Assembly: GCA_016808115.1 (NCBI GenBank)
Contig: JAEQBH010002182.1
Span: 434,001-498,000 of the forward strand
Length of the DNA stretch: 64,000 nucleotides
DNA from: Tetrastigma voinierianum
Lineage: Eukaryota > Streptophyta > Magnoliopsida > Vitales > Vitaceae
Direction of reading: 5' to 3'
Under the pieces are notes generated by a model that saw nothing but the letters and a program-made list of their open reading frames with translations, made no database searches and was not told the DNA's origin. This document shows, piece after piece, positions 21,025-32,299 of this stretch (positions are counted from its first letter, which is position 1; the number at the start of each line of letters is the position of its first letter). Position numbers and translations under genes: made by a program.

Positions 21025-21038
21025 TGGTATCGGGAGCA
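21025..21038 (+). other. Primer binding site, tRNA-Met type
   Basis: TGGTATCGGGAGCA, four bases after the LTR end; resembles the TGGTATCAGAGC site of copia elements. Confidence 0.7.
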
Positions 21039-24000
21039 AAGTCGATCCAGCAAATCCTCTCTGCTTCGGAACCATGTTCGATTATTCCCAAAGCCAAGTA
21101 CCCATTTTTTTTAAGGGAGAAAACTATGAGTGCTTGAAATTTGATCGAATGTGTTTCTTCTTTGTCGCCGCGAGGACTTTGGGAGATTGTTGAAGAAGGA
21201 TAACGTGATGATTCTCCGGCCGGCAAGTGATGATTCATCCTCTACAAGCGGAAATCTGAGAGACACACCTCGTAAGCAGAGTTTCTACTAAGAACAAAGA
21301 AAGATCCAAAGAACAATGCCCTTGCCTTGAGTACCTCAAAAATCGAGGAATCCAACAAGACCATCTATCCGCATTTTTGGCATTAGTAAAGCTAAAAAGA
21401 TGCATGAAACTCTAAAAAGAAAAAATTTCAAGGGAATAGTAAAGGATTGTCTCAATTAGACTTGATCACTTTGGAAGAACTTTGATTGCTTGACAATGAA
21501 AGAATCGAAACCATCAAAGATTTTTCTCTAGGGTTACTAAGGTGTAAATCCAAATCGAGGCTTATGGCGATCAGATTGAAGAAAAGAAGATAGTAGAAGA
21601 TTCTCAAAGAGAGTCACTGCCACCTTGAGGAATTTGATCATGTAGGCTATGACAATCGAAGGGAATCAAAAGATCTTTCAACGAATTAGGCCATGTATGA
21701 CCTATGTGGTTCCTTAGAATCACATGAGGAAAGAATGAAGAGATCCTTAGGTCAGTACTTGGAGGAGGCCTTTCAATCAAAGGTAAATTTGGGACGGAAA
21801 ATTCAACAGAAGAGGGGAAACTTCCAGCATTAAGATCAATTTCAAAGGAGTAAAGAACCGGCCTCGGCGTGGGGAAGAGGCCAGGGCGGGAAGTAATCTC
21901 AACGAAGAACCGACCCGGGACGAATTGCATCATGTCACGAGAAGTCGATCACACTTCATATGAATGCTATTTAAGGTGTAAAAGGTGTAGGATTCCAAAT
22001 CATTCAAACCAAGATTGTTGGCACAAGAACAATGAAGGTTCAGAAGCTAATTTCAGCAAAGAGATTGATGAAGAGCAAGTGTTTTTAACTTATCTCAATG
22101 CTAAAAGCAGAAAGGACCAGATTTGGTACCTTGGCTTGTTGATTCTGATGGCCATGGCAAGTGACCGTGAGTTTTGTTAAAATTGATAAAAATTTCTCAA
22201 ATTTTGTTATTCTTGGTGATGGAAAATGCGAAGAGTTGAAGAAAGGAGTAATTATGATCCAGTCGGATCACGGTAAGCAAAAGTTCATTCATGATGTTCT
22301 TTACATCCCAACTCTTTACTCGCAATCTCTTAAATGCTGGGCAGTGATTCGGAAAGGATGTCGGGTGGTCTTTGGAAAGAAATAAGTGCAAAGTTATCGA
22401 CAAGAAGAACCGGTGATAGCTAAGGTTGAGATGACTCACAACAAAGTTTTTTCCATCTCCGCCAGCTATGCAAGTCCGGTAGCCTTGAAGGGTGAAATTT
22501 CAGACGAATCTCAACTATGGCATCTCAGATATGGCCATTTAAATCAAAAGGGACTACAACTACTTAAGCAAAAGGATATGGTTCGTGGTCTTCCCCAAAT
22601 AAATCAAATAGAAGGAGTTTGTGAAGGTTGTGTCTACGGGAAGATGCACCATCTTCCTTTCCCAAAGACTTCTTAGAGGGCCAAAGCTCCTTTGGAGCTT
22701 GTTCATCTGAATATATGGTCCCCACAAAGAACTCCATCACTTGGGAATAAAGGTACTTCATCCTTTTTGTTGATGATTATACTAGAATGGTGTGGCTGTA
22801 TTTTATTCAACAAAATCGGATGCTTTCAAAATTTAAGATTCAAAGCCCTTGTTGAAAGGCAAAGTGGGCTGAAAATGAAGACTTTAAGAAGTGATCATGG
22901 AGGTGAATTAATCTATCAACCATTCATGAATTATTGTAAGAAAGAAGGCATTCAAAGGAAATTAACCGTGAGTAGAAGCCCTTAGCAAAACGGAGTTGCT
23001 GAAAGAAAAAACAGAACCATTGTTGAGATGGCTCGAATCATGTTAAAAGGTAAGGAGCTTCCCAATTCTCTTTGGGTTGAAGCTGTACATACTATTGTTT
23101 ACATCTTCGCGAGGTCTCAAACAAAATCGATGGGAACATAACTCCCTATGAAGCTTGGGTGGGAGAAAGCGGGAAGTTAGTCATGCAAGTGTTTGGTTGT
23201 CGGCTACTCACTCAACAAGGCTCCAAATAAAAAGATAAGTTCGATCACTTAAGGGAGAAAGCTTATGTTAGTTAGATGCAACGATGAATTCAAGAGTATA
23301 AGTTGCTCAATCCTATTAATAACAAGGCGCCGGTGGCAAGAGATGTCATCTTTGATGAAAGAAGCGATATGGCGAGTGGAATTTCAACGACGAAAATTCA
23401 TCAAACGTTGAATTTTGCTCCGAAATTTGAAGTATCGAGAACCCGAATCGACTCTGAAGCTTCGGACTCGGCAACCCGGAAGTGGAAATGCGACTTAGTG
23501 CTCAAGTTCGAGAATGAAGTCTGAATGAAAGTCTAGATAATGAACTGCTCGCTACCAACTACAAGAAGATGCAGAGGACCAAAAGTGGCGCCGGAGGTAT
23601 GGTGATTTAGAAGCTATTTCTCGATGACAATCGCAGTTCACTCTTTTCTGCGCGAGCCAGACATGAAGGATAAATATCAGCCCGAAGGCCATGGAAGAAA
23701 AGCCCGAACATGATTGATGAACTGGCCGCCCAGGATCTTTGCCGGATGCCGAGGAGGCAAAGACATTAGCCGGGTCTGCCGATGGGTTCCTGAGACCAAG
23801 TACAATGAGGATGGATCCAGTAGCACGAGGCGGTTCACGTGGCCCCAAAGGCTATTCCATGACTAAGTAGATTTCAACGAACTTTTGCGGTTGCGAGGGT
23901 GAGACGACTCGAACATTGCTGCCGGAATTGCGCCCAGTGGAGTTGAATGCGTATCGAACGGATGTCAATCGACTTCGCTGTGGAGAGCAAAAGAGGAAGT

Positions 24001-25120
24001 TTACGTGGGGCGACCACGTGGATATGAAAGTCAAAGGCAAGGGGAAGAAAAGGTGTCTGGCTGAGCGAGGCGTTATATGGCCTTAAACAAGCTCCACGAG
24101 CTTGGAATAGTAAGATTGATTCTTACTTTCAGAATTCAGGTTTTCAAAAAAGTCCTCATGAACCAACACTTTATTTTATGAATAATGAAGCAAGTGCATC
24201 ATATTAGTGTTGTATGTTGATGATTTTGATTTACTTTGAGGAACATTCATCAGTTGCATTTTGCTGATTTAAGCACTCAATGATGAGAAACTTTGAGATA
24301 GACTTTACAGGATTCATGAAGTACTTCGCAGGGATAAAAGTGAAGCAAGGAAGAAGGAAATTTTCATTTCCCAAGGAAAATATGCGGCTGACATCTTGAA
24401 GAAATTCACCATGAAGGATTGTAAGGCTGTAAAAATTACTCCTATGGTTTTTAAATGAAAAAGAGTGGAGAGCTCTAATGATCGAGCTAAGAAGGTTGGT
24501 GAAGATGGGTACCAGGAGTCTAGTTGGATGCCTACCCATTTTATTTGACTCATGCTAGACCAGATATCACTCAAGCGGTTAGTATATTTAATAAGATTTA
24601 TACACAGCAAGTGTGCTTCATTATGCAGCAATTTTCCTAAAGGCTCATTGAAACTGGTTTTGAAGTATGGCAAGATTCCGAGTTCACTTTGACTGGTTTT
24701 ACACAAATCAATGATTGGGCTGGATCTACTTTGTTGATAGAAAAGTACATCCTTCTATTTTTATTGGAAAGAGCACCATCTCTCATGGTATTACAGAAAA
24801 ACTTAAAGCACTGTTGTTTTTGTCATCTACAGGCTGAATATGCACAACAATAAGAGAAAAACTGTTTATCTGAGAAGGAGTTTGGCTAAGGAGAGCCACT
24901 CGACGATTGGGACGGAATCAGGAGGGTCCCTACAACCACCTGGCCGCGTTAACTGCTTTGTCTTGTGATTACTTTGTAAAGGAGCCCAGTTTTCATGCCA
25001 GATCAAAAGCATATCGAACTGAGGCATCATTTTATTCGTTGACAGTGCAGGAAGAGGAATGCAGCTATAGAGTTCGCACCAATGAACAACAACAGGTGCT
25101 CAGAGCATATCAGCTAGGGG
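21039..25120 (+). pseudogene. Ty1/copia gag-pol polyprotein, degenerate
   Basis: In order and in shifting frames: gag start SQSQVPIFFKGENYECLKF (21090-21150); CCHC zinc-knuckle remnant CKRCRIPNHSNQDCWHKN (21980-22030); protease region to VLYIPTLYSQSL (22290-22340); GAG-pre-integrase QLWHLRYGHLN (22515) with an HxH and CxGC pattern; integrase core LRSDHGGELIYQ and QNGVAERKNRTIVEMAR (22890-23040); reverse transcriptase VDFNE and ALYGLKQAPRAWNSKID (23860-24120), LYVDDFDL (24215), FISQGKYAADILKKFTMKDC (24365-24425); RNase H, TLTGF then a shift to DWAG (24690-24725). Order INT before RT confirms copia. More than ten stops or shifts. Confidence 0.85.
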
Positions 25121-25138
25121 AAGTTGCGGGGTAGAACA

Positions 25139-25450
25139 TGTTGGGACTCACTGTTCCCAGAGGGGTTTGTGAGAAAACCGTGAGTCAAAAAGTCATTAGA
25201 TTAATTCAAAGAGTTTGTATATTCTAAAACATTTCAACCTTTCTGAAACATTTTAATATTTTACTGATTCCTAGAATGTTAAATTCCTATGTAATTTCCT
25301 ATACCTTCTATATAAAAAGCTATGTCACAAGGACCTTTCAAGTATGAGAGAAAATAAAGAAAGAAGACATCGATCATTCTCTTCAAAAGATTACGAAAAG
25401 CACTCATACTAGAAACTTTGATGAATTTGCTTCCTCTCTATTTTTCAACA
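25139..25450 (+). mobile_element. Ty1/copia 3' LTR (312 bp)
   Basis: Starts TGTTGGGACTCACTG after a purine-rich tract (agctaggggaagttgcgggg, 25112-25131) and ends TTTTTCAACA. TATA-like TATATAAAAAG near 25309. Differs from the 5' LTR by numerous substitutions and indels, so the insertion is not recent unless the assembly is noisy. Confidence 0.85.
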
Positions 25451-27637
25451 AAACTAGCAAGAAAATAAAAAATAAGTTCAAAGTCAATTATTTTATGTTT
25501 CAGCTGAGCTAAACTTAACTTCATTTTCTTATATATTAAGAAAATTCTTTCGAACTTTTCAGATAAGCAGGAGTTCTGACTAATTTTTGTTACTTGTTCA
25601 TTATTAGCAGTATGTTTTGTGTGAAAGTCATTTTTCAACATTTTTCCTTGCTGTTTTCTTGAAATCTGAAACATAAAGTATAAGTGTGTAGGATTAATGA
25701 GAAATGTGATACATAGGGTTTCAGTTCTGAAACCATATATCCGCATCTAGAAATCTTAATCCAGCTATAGTTGGGATCTCAATGGACTAGAGGAATAGTG
25801 TGGTAGGACTCTGGAGCTTATAGGATTCAAGGACTATCAGGAATCTTAAAGGAAATCTAATGGACTTAAGAGAAATACATTCATTTTCTTTTTATCCTTT
25901 GTGAATGTTTCTTCATATGGTTTGGGATTACATGAAAACAAAGTCTGTGTAATTTTATGCCGGTGCTGCTTTATCGCATCTATTTTTGGCACCTGAACAC
26001 CTCATTCATTTCATGTGGTTTAAATCATATAATAACCACGCACATTCACAAAATAAATATAAACCTATTCTGTACCGAGACATATTTATTATCGAAAGAG
26101 AAGATGACACTCAACATTGCTCTTACATTTATTTTCTTGAAATGAAACACTCGACATAATCATCTCAGGTTATGAGAAAGAAAACATAAATTATAGGTGT
26201 AGTTAAACATATCATCTAAGATCTTATGATCAAACTAGGAGTCTCAGAGATATAATGGAATAGAGAATAAAGTATCGGATAGAATCAGAGCTTCTCGGTT
26301 CGAGTCTCAAGGGATCAAGGGTCTCAGCCAGGCTTGATCGGGCTCAGTTTCTGGCACCTCACGTGGATCTGCCGCCTCTTCATATGATTTTGGGGGCCGC
26401 ACACGCGGAAGGAAATGCGTGCTGTTTTATACAGTTTCTTCTTTAAATCTTTTCTTTTATTTTGTTTTTCATCTTTCACAGCACATGGTGTTGGGGCTTT
26501 TCATCTCTCAGCATGAAATGGCACAAATAATATCAACGCTACCCTTGGCATGAAACATCTTCCAGGGTTGTTAACAACTGCGCCACGAAACCTCACCGGG
26601 AATAACTTTCCCTGTTTATATAATTCAAATTGCACTGGTTGTGAGCATTCAGGAACATCATGAAACCCTATAGTTATAGACCACCTCATTGAAGGGGTTT
26701 CGATCATGAGTATATTAGGTCTGGCCACAGAGCCCTATGCCTCAAACTTTCGGCGCCCTAAAGGACTATGGACCAGGCTGAAACAAACACGCCACTGGCA
26801 CCAATATATCTTTTGGCGATGCTGCAGAGTAAATCAAACCAAAGGTTTTCGCCGTCAAAACAACTCTTTGTTTGAGCGGTGACCGCCGATGACTCGTTCA
26901 TGAGGTCAGAGTCCTGCTCTGTTTGTTATCCGCTGAAGTGCCCACATTCCACAAGGGTTGGAATCAACCATAATGGCAGGTGATACCTCTTCAGAACTCT
27001 GAGAAGGCTGATCATATTTGGAACACTAGTTGAAGTTTGAAAACGGAATCTGGGTTAAAGCAGGTCATTGGAGTCCCTAGTCAGCATCCGACGTATGGAA
27101 TACTCTTCTTCAAATCCATCCCTGCCAGTCAAGATCTGCGAAATAAGGAGCTTTGAGATTCTCTTTCAAACCAAATGCCCATATGATTCAGCGCTGAGAC
27201 TAAAACTGATAGTAATTCTTGCTGAGGTTGTGTACTAGAACATGGATGAAGACTCAGAGATGAAGACTCTTATCTGTGAGCCAGCTGCACCGAAGGATTC
27301 GTGGCGCTATTAAGGATGGGTCGAGGCTATGGTGGTATGGAAGCATCTGTGCGAAACGCCCCTTCTTCTTCATCGCAGTTTCTGAGCTGCGAGGGCGTAA
27401 ATATTGACTCAGGTTGAGACTTGTATCTCCCCAGGACTCTTAAAGCTGTATATATGTAGATATGGGATATGGAGATATAGGCCTGACATGTGTAGTTTAT
27501 GTATTTGGTTGGCTTGTTTGGCTAGTGGGAATTTGAAGAAAACAAGAGGAAATATAAAATTTATAAGTACTATGAAACAGCATTCAAGTAATAGCTAATT
27601 GATCTTTTTCTTTACAAACTTTTGTTTTGAACTGCAG
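25451..27637. other. Unassigned non-coding stretch upstream of GEM-like exons
   Basis: 25451-25560 continues duplication copy B. 25560-26260 is AT-rich with nothing recognised. 26260-27420 is GC-richer. A 75-codon minus-strand frame at 26728-26501 (LMIETPSMRWSITIGFHDV, then FPVRFRGAVVNNPGRCFMP) reads more like protein than its surroundings, but I do not recognise it. The final part before 27637 reads like an intron: T-rich, ending ttttgaactgcag. Exon 1 of the GEM-like gene was looked for here and not found. Confidence 0.4.
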
Positions 27638-28181
27638 TAAGATTGGCACGTAGGATCCTTGAAACTGTGAAGGGAAAGCTGAGCTTAGGGGCCAGGATTC
27701 TTCAACAAGGAGGCATAGAGAGAATTTTTAAGCAACTTTTTCAGGTTACCAAAGGAGAGAAGCTGTTGAAGGCATCTCAATGCTATTTATCAACAACAGC
27801 AGGCCCCATAGCAGGCCTCCTCTTTATCTCTACTAAGAGGGTTACGTTGCCTTTTGCAGCGAAACATCCATCAAATTCTCTTCTCCAAGAAATGGTGGGA
27901 ATCAGTCCAGATTCATTACAAGGTTTAGTTACTCATATAATTATATATCTTTCTATATATCCATAGATCCAATCTTGTTGTTAACATGATATGTTTTTTA
28001 AATTCAGGTCTCAATCGCTCTGAGAGAAAGATAGAAAGTAGGTAGTGAGAATATGAAAAGGCCATGTCAGAAGTACATGGAAATAGTTACAGTGGATGAT
28101 TCTGAGTTCTGGTTTTTGCTGGGTTCTTGAATTGCAGAAAGCTTTCCAACTGTCTCAAGTGGCGTTTCTCAACCCGAGCTG
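27638..28181 (+). pseudogene. GEM-like (GRAM-domain) protein, two exons
   Basis: Exon at about 27638-27922 (acceptor tgcag, donor gtttag) reads ETVKGKLSLGARILQQGG, IERIFKQLFQVTKGEKLLKA and CYLSTTAGPIAGLLFIST: the first half of a GRAM domain of the plant GEM-like family, lipid-binding proteins linked to ABA and stress responses. About five extra bases near 27844 shift the frame; past them the frame resumes as FCSETSIKFSSPRNGG. The next exon, from 28008 (acceptor ttcag), reads VSIALRER, a TAG at 28032, then CQKYMEIVTVDDSEFWF, a shift, and GFLNCRKLS. Exon 1 is missing. The shift and stop make a pseudogene likely, unless they are assembly errors. The close match to the family suggests fairly recent decay. 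Confidence 0.85.
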
Positions 28182-28264
28182 AGCTTTCAAATCGATCGAC
28201 CCAAGAGTGATTGATGTATTTAAATGAAGCCAAACACACGCATTAAAATGTACATAAAAATTTT

Positions 28265-28555
28265 TGTTTATGAGAAATTTGATAAAATGAAATCAGTATA
28301 CTATTTCTGGCTCTTAAGCTTATCTTTTCATTAACTCAAAGGAGGCTTTTATAAAGCCATTACAAAACAGGAATGATAACAAATTAAAAACGATTCACTC
28401 TACCTATATCGTGGGTAAGATTGAGGAAGAATAAATCAGAGACTAGTCTGTACGTGTCCTACAAATCAGGACTTATTTAAACAGAAAGTAACAAACATGG
28501 AAACAAGCAAATTTGCTATTAAGACTTAGTCAACTAAAAACCAAGCTTCCTAACA
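28265..28555 (-). mobile_element. Ty1/copia 3' LTR (291 bp)
   Basis: On the minus strand starts TGTTAGGAAGCTTGG at 28555 and ends CATAAACA at 28265, the short inverted ends expected. A purine tract (cagtcgaagggaggagt) lies just before it at 28572-28556. Pol of the same element follows at higher coordinates. Confidence 0.8.
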
Positions 28556-28572
28556 ACTCCTCCCTTCGACTG

Positions 28573-30583
28573 AGCTGTCAACATGCAGTCAGTTTAACTC
28601 TTGAATACTGCACATACCAAGCTGCTCTCTCATCTTCAGGAACAATTCTAACTTCAAAGGTTTTGTCATAACGTCGGCCAACTGATCCTTTGAGCCACAG
28701 TGCACCAACTCCACTATCCCATCATTAGCTAAGTCTCGAAGGAAGTGAAATCGAACATCGATGTGGCTTACTTCTACCATGCATAACAAGTTCTTTGAGA
28801 GTTTAATGGCTGAGTTGTTATCACAAATATGGTGCACTTATTGCTTAGGCCAAGTTTCTCAAGGATATTGCATCCACAGAGTCCTGACAGGCGCATGCAA
28901 CAACAGCAATGAACTTTGCTTCGATGGTGGAAAGTGACACAACTGGCTGGTTCTTAAAACTCCATGCCACAGCTCCAGAGTATTTAAAACATAAGCCCGA
29001 GGTGCTCTTGCATTATCAAGATCACCTGCATAGTCACTATCTGAGTAAGCAGCTGGCTTTCTTCTCCTCCTTTCCTGTAGAGACATTTCTAGCTCAGTTT
29101 GTTCCTTCAAGTATCGAAACACTCTCTTCACTGCTTGTTGATGCAACACAGTAGGGGCTTCCATGAAACGAGCTATCTAGCTCACTAAATACATAAGATC
29201 AGGTCTTGTGACAGTCAAGTACATAAGGCTGCCCACCATTTTCTTGTAAGTAGTGGAATCAATTTTTGTGCCTCCTTCATCTTTAGCAAGTCTACTTCCA
29301 GGAACAATAGGATTTTTTACTGGTTTACAATACTCCATCCTGAATCTCTCTAGTGTCTTTAGCATATTCTTGGCTTATAAAAATCCCAATTGAGCTTTGC
29401 ACCACCTCCACTCCAAGAAAAAAATTCATGCAACCAAGATCTGACATGTCAAACTCTTATTTCATTGAATCCTTGAACTTTTCAAATATCTGCTCATTGT
29501 TTCATGTAAAAATAAGATCATCAACATACAAACTTACTATAAGAATACCTCCCTCTTCACTCTTCTTTGTGAAAAGCGTGTGATCACTCAAGCATTGATA
29601 CCACCTTGCATTTATTCACTTCTCCCTTCTCATTCAATTTGGTCTTGAAAACCCATTTAACACCTATCTTTTTGCTCCTCTAGGTAATTCAGTTAGTTCC
29701 CATGTACCATTCTTCTCAATAGCTTGAATTTCTCGGTCCATAGCTTCTCTCCAAGTTGGACTTTAGCAGCCTCTTCGAAGGTTGTTGGATCATTTGAAGT
29801 GAACATAGAAAGTTGTTGCATCTCCATAACTGGTTGTTGCACTTCATCTTCTTCCTCGACAAACCCCACCGCTCATAGTCTTCCATCCATACTGGTTCTT
29901 GTCTTCTCCTCCCTTGAATTGGACTTGTCATGTTAGTTGGTGTAGGCTGGTCTGAACTATTTGCTCCATTCTCTTCTTCAACTTCCTCCACGTCTTCTTC
30001 TCTTTCTTTTCTTCAGCTCCCTGTTCCAGAACATCGCAGCTATCTTTTTTAATTGTCTTGTTCCAATTCCATTTTTCTTCCTCTTCAAAAACCACATCTC
30101 GACTTATGACAATCTTCTGGGACACTGGATCATACATTCGAAAAGCTTTGGATTCCTGACTGACCCCCAAAAACACACACCTGAAGCTTTTATCATCAAG
30201 TTTTTTTCTTGTTACTTCAGGTATGTGAACGTACCTATGAATCCGAATACTTTGAAGTATTCCATCGAAGGCTTGATTCCGTTCCATGCTTCTTCGAGTG
30301 TTTTATCTTGCAATGCCGATGTGGGACACCTATTGAGCACATGTACTACCCAATTCACCGCTTCTGGCTAGTATTCTTTTGGAACATCTTTTGCAGTCAG
30401 CATACACCGCACCATATTCATTATGGTTCGATTTCTTCTGTCTGCGACCCCATTTTGTTGTGGAGAGTAAGCCAAAGTGAGTTGTCTACCTATCCCATTT
30501 GAACTACAAAAATTGTTGAACTTAGATGAGGTGAACTCCCTACCTCGGTCAGTACCAATATAAATATTAAAATTTATTTGCAA
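28573..30583 (-). pseudogene. Ty1/copia pol, 5'-truncated
   Basis: Minus strand from 30583: integrase core GTDRGREFTSSKFN and SPQQNGVADRRNRTIMNM, integrase tail HIPEVTRKKLDDKSFRCVFL and ISRDVVFEEEEKWNW (30240-30070), a Ser/Thr/Pro/Glu linker, reverse transcriptase start GVKWVFKTKLNEKGEV (near 29650), then a gap that removes the central palm. It resumes at SLYVDDLIFT-like sequence near 29540, then EYCKPVKNPIVPGS and RPDLMYLVS (29365-29180), RNase H YSDSDYAGDLDN (29045), and SKDQLADVMTKPL to a natural stop at 28589. Gag, protease and the 5' LTR are absent. Frames are longer than in the plus-strand copia, so decay is milder. Confidence 0.85.
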
Positions 30584-31105
30584 AGTAAAAAAATTTGAGA
30601 TTGTAAAACAATTTTTAATCTCATGATTTTTGAAAGGGGGTTTTGATAATTATGATTTTTGCAAGATAAATCTATAAGAGGTCTTGTTTTCAATCCTTTA
30701 GTTTCAGTTTGGCTCTTGGAAGAACTAAATAAACAAAAAATGCTAAGAAAATTTAATTTTTATTTTAATTTCATTTTGGGTGTATGGAGAGAGATTTAAC
30801 AAAAAATTTTAATTATTAATCTAAAATTTTGGTTGTAAATCTAGAGCATATTGAGGACTCATATCCTAACATTTCTGGTTTTTTTTTTTTTTTTTTTGTT
30901 GGAAAGCTACAATTTAACATGACATTGGAGTAATGCTCTCTAGAAGTCAGGTATCAAACTACTTTTAATTAATTAGAAATCCTGTTGGAATCTTTCAAAA
31001 AGATAAAATCTGTTTGATGTTTTTTTTTTAAAAAAAAAATTGATCTTAGAAGCAAAAAACATGATATTTTTACATTATACATCTTGATTCTGTTTCCCAG
31101 GGAAA
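30584..31105. other. AT-rich non-coding stretch
   Basis: Runs of T at 30883-30898 and 31020-31040; no frames, LTR ends or conserved motifs seen. The copia element ends abruptly at its left edge, so this is flanking or deleted sequence. Confidence 0.5.
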
Positions 31106-31519
31106 GTTTTCTTGTTTTTTTTTTTTTTTAAGAAAAAATATTTTTATTGATTCAAACTTGTAATAGATCAATAAAACAAAGATACAAATTGATAAATACC
31201 ATAAAAGATTAAATAATATTCATGTTCATAGTATAATAAAATTTGATAATATAGTAGCCCCAGACTCTAACGACCATAATCTCAGCCGATTGATAAAATT
31301 AACATTGTGAATCGCTCACACCCAAATGAGTAACACAAAAGACTGACCCGAAAATAACATGTCATTGTGAGCCAACGTCGCATGATAAGACCTAAATCTT
31401 TGTGGAATAAACACTTCATTTAGAGATTGAAAAAATGATCGAGAATCACCCCCTTCTCACTTAAAACGACGAGTGGCTGATAAATGTGCTTTTGGGGGGG
31501 AGGAGGTTTTCTTGTTTTT
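31106..31519 (-). mobile_element. Short poly(A) retroposon with perfect 14 bp target-site duplication
   Basis: The 14-mer GTTTTCTTGTTTTT stands at 31106-31119 and again at 31506-31519. Between them, on the minus strand, is about 385 bp ending in a run of A (T run at 31115-31129) preceded by 'gattcaataaaaatattt', with an aataaa-like signal. Poly(A) and a long exact duplication are the marks of LINE-driven retroposition. No pol III A or B box was seen at the other end, so a 5'-truncated LINE tail or a processed transcript fits better than a tRNA-type SINE. No ORF. The source gene is not recognised. Confidence 0.75.
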
Positions 31520-31875
31520 CTGTAACTATGGCACTAAATGGAAGCTTCAATGGCTGATAAAAAAAAATGTTTAGCTATTAAAAAACTCGTTTTTTATATG
31601 ATCATGAGTTTTACAATGTTAAATGATAATTTTATCTCTTAAGATATGTATATTAAAATTTTGTCTGAAAAAACACATATTTCAATAAATAAAATGTGTC
31701 CCAACGATGTAAAAGCTGGATTTCTCACGATATAATAACGAGTTTTATATACATTTACATGATTTATGCTAACTATTGCATTTATGAGACAACTACAATC
31801 ACGAATCTCATAATAATTAGAGAAAAACATCATCTACTAAGTTAACATACATCAAATACTTGGTAGAATCAATCA

Positions 31876-32124
31876 TCATTCATCACACAAAAACATCAAG
31901 AAATCATAAAAGCTATAGAGACAACCGAGGAACTTGAAATGGATCATGATCAGCAGCAGCAACAGGTTGAGGTGTTTCCTCGGGCCTTGCATGACTCCGT
32001 GGTTCATCCATGGCTTCCGGACGGGTTTTCCGGTGGGAGCCGCATAAGGAGTACTGGGGATGGAGGAAGAGGCTAAGAAGAAGAAGAGAGCAAGGAATAT
32101 CAGGAAGGCCCTGAACTTCACCAA
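31876..32124 (-). pseudogene. Possible small secreted peptide gene, start codon lost
   Basis: An 82-codon minus-strand frame, reading VKFRAFLIFLALFFFLASSS after its first codon, has a typical signal peptide, followed by a Pro- and Lys-rich segment (APTGKPVRKPWMNHGV, GPRKHLN). The first codon is TTG within aattggtgaag; an ATG could have existed before one inserted T. After HLN another frame gives PVAAADHDPFQVPRLSL and a stop, which looks a better ending, so a second shift is likely. A TATA-like tatatataat lies about 50 bp upstream. The peptide family is not recognised with confidence. Confidence 0.4.
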
Positions 32125-32299
32125 TTTTTTTTTTTTTTGTTTGCTTCCATGTGATTTGCTTTCAAGTATTATATATAAAGAGGGGGGAATGCTAACTTTC
32201 CTTTGCTTGGAAGGAAAATGGGGGAATCATTCTTGTCTCAAATATTTCTCACTCCCCACCAAACAGTGATGTCTGAAGAGGAAGAAATCATGGTTATGG

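Noticed and set aside
23480..24060. GC-richer island inside the copia element as foreign DNA
   Set aside because: It reads as copia reverse transcriptase in shifted frames (VDFNE, EEVYVG, then ALYGLKQAPRAWNSKID), so it belongs to the element.
26280..26330. tRNA or SINE promoter (ggttcgagtctc resembles a B box)
   Set aside because: No A box at the right distance, no cloverleaf, no A-tail or target-site duplication nearby.
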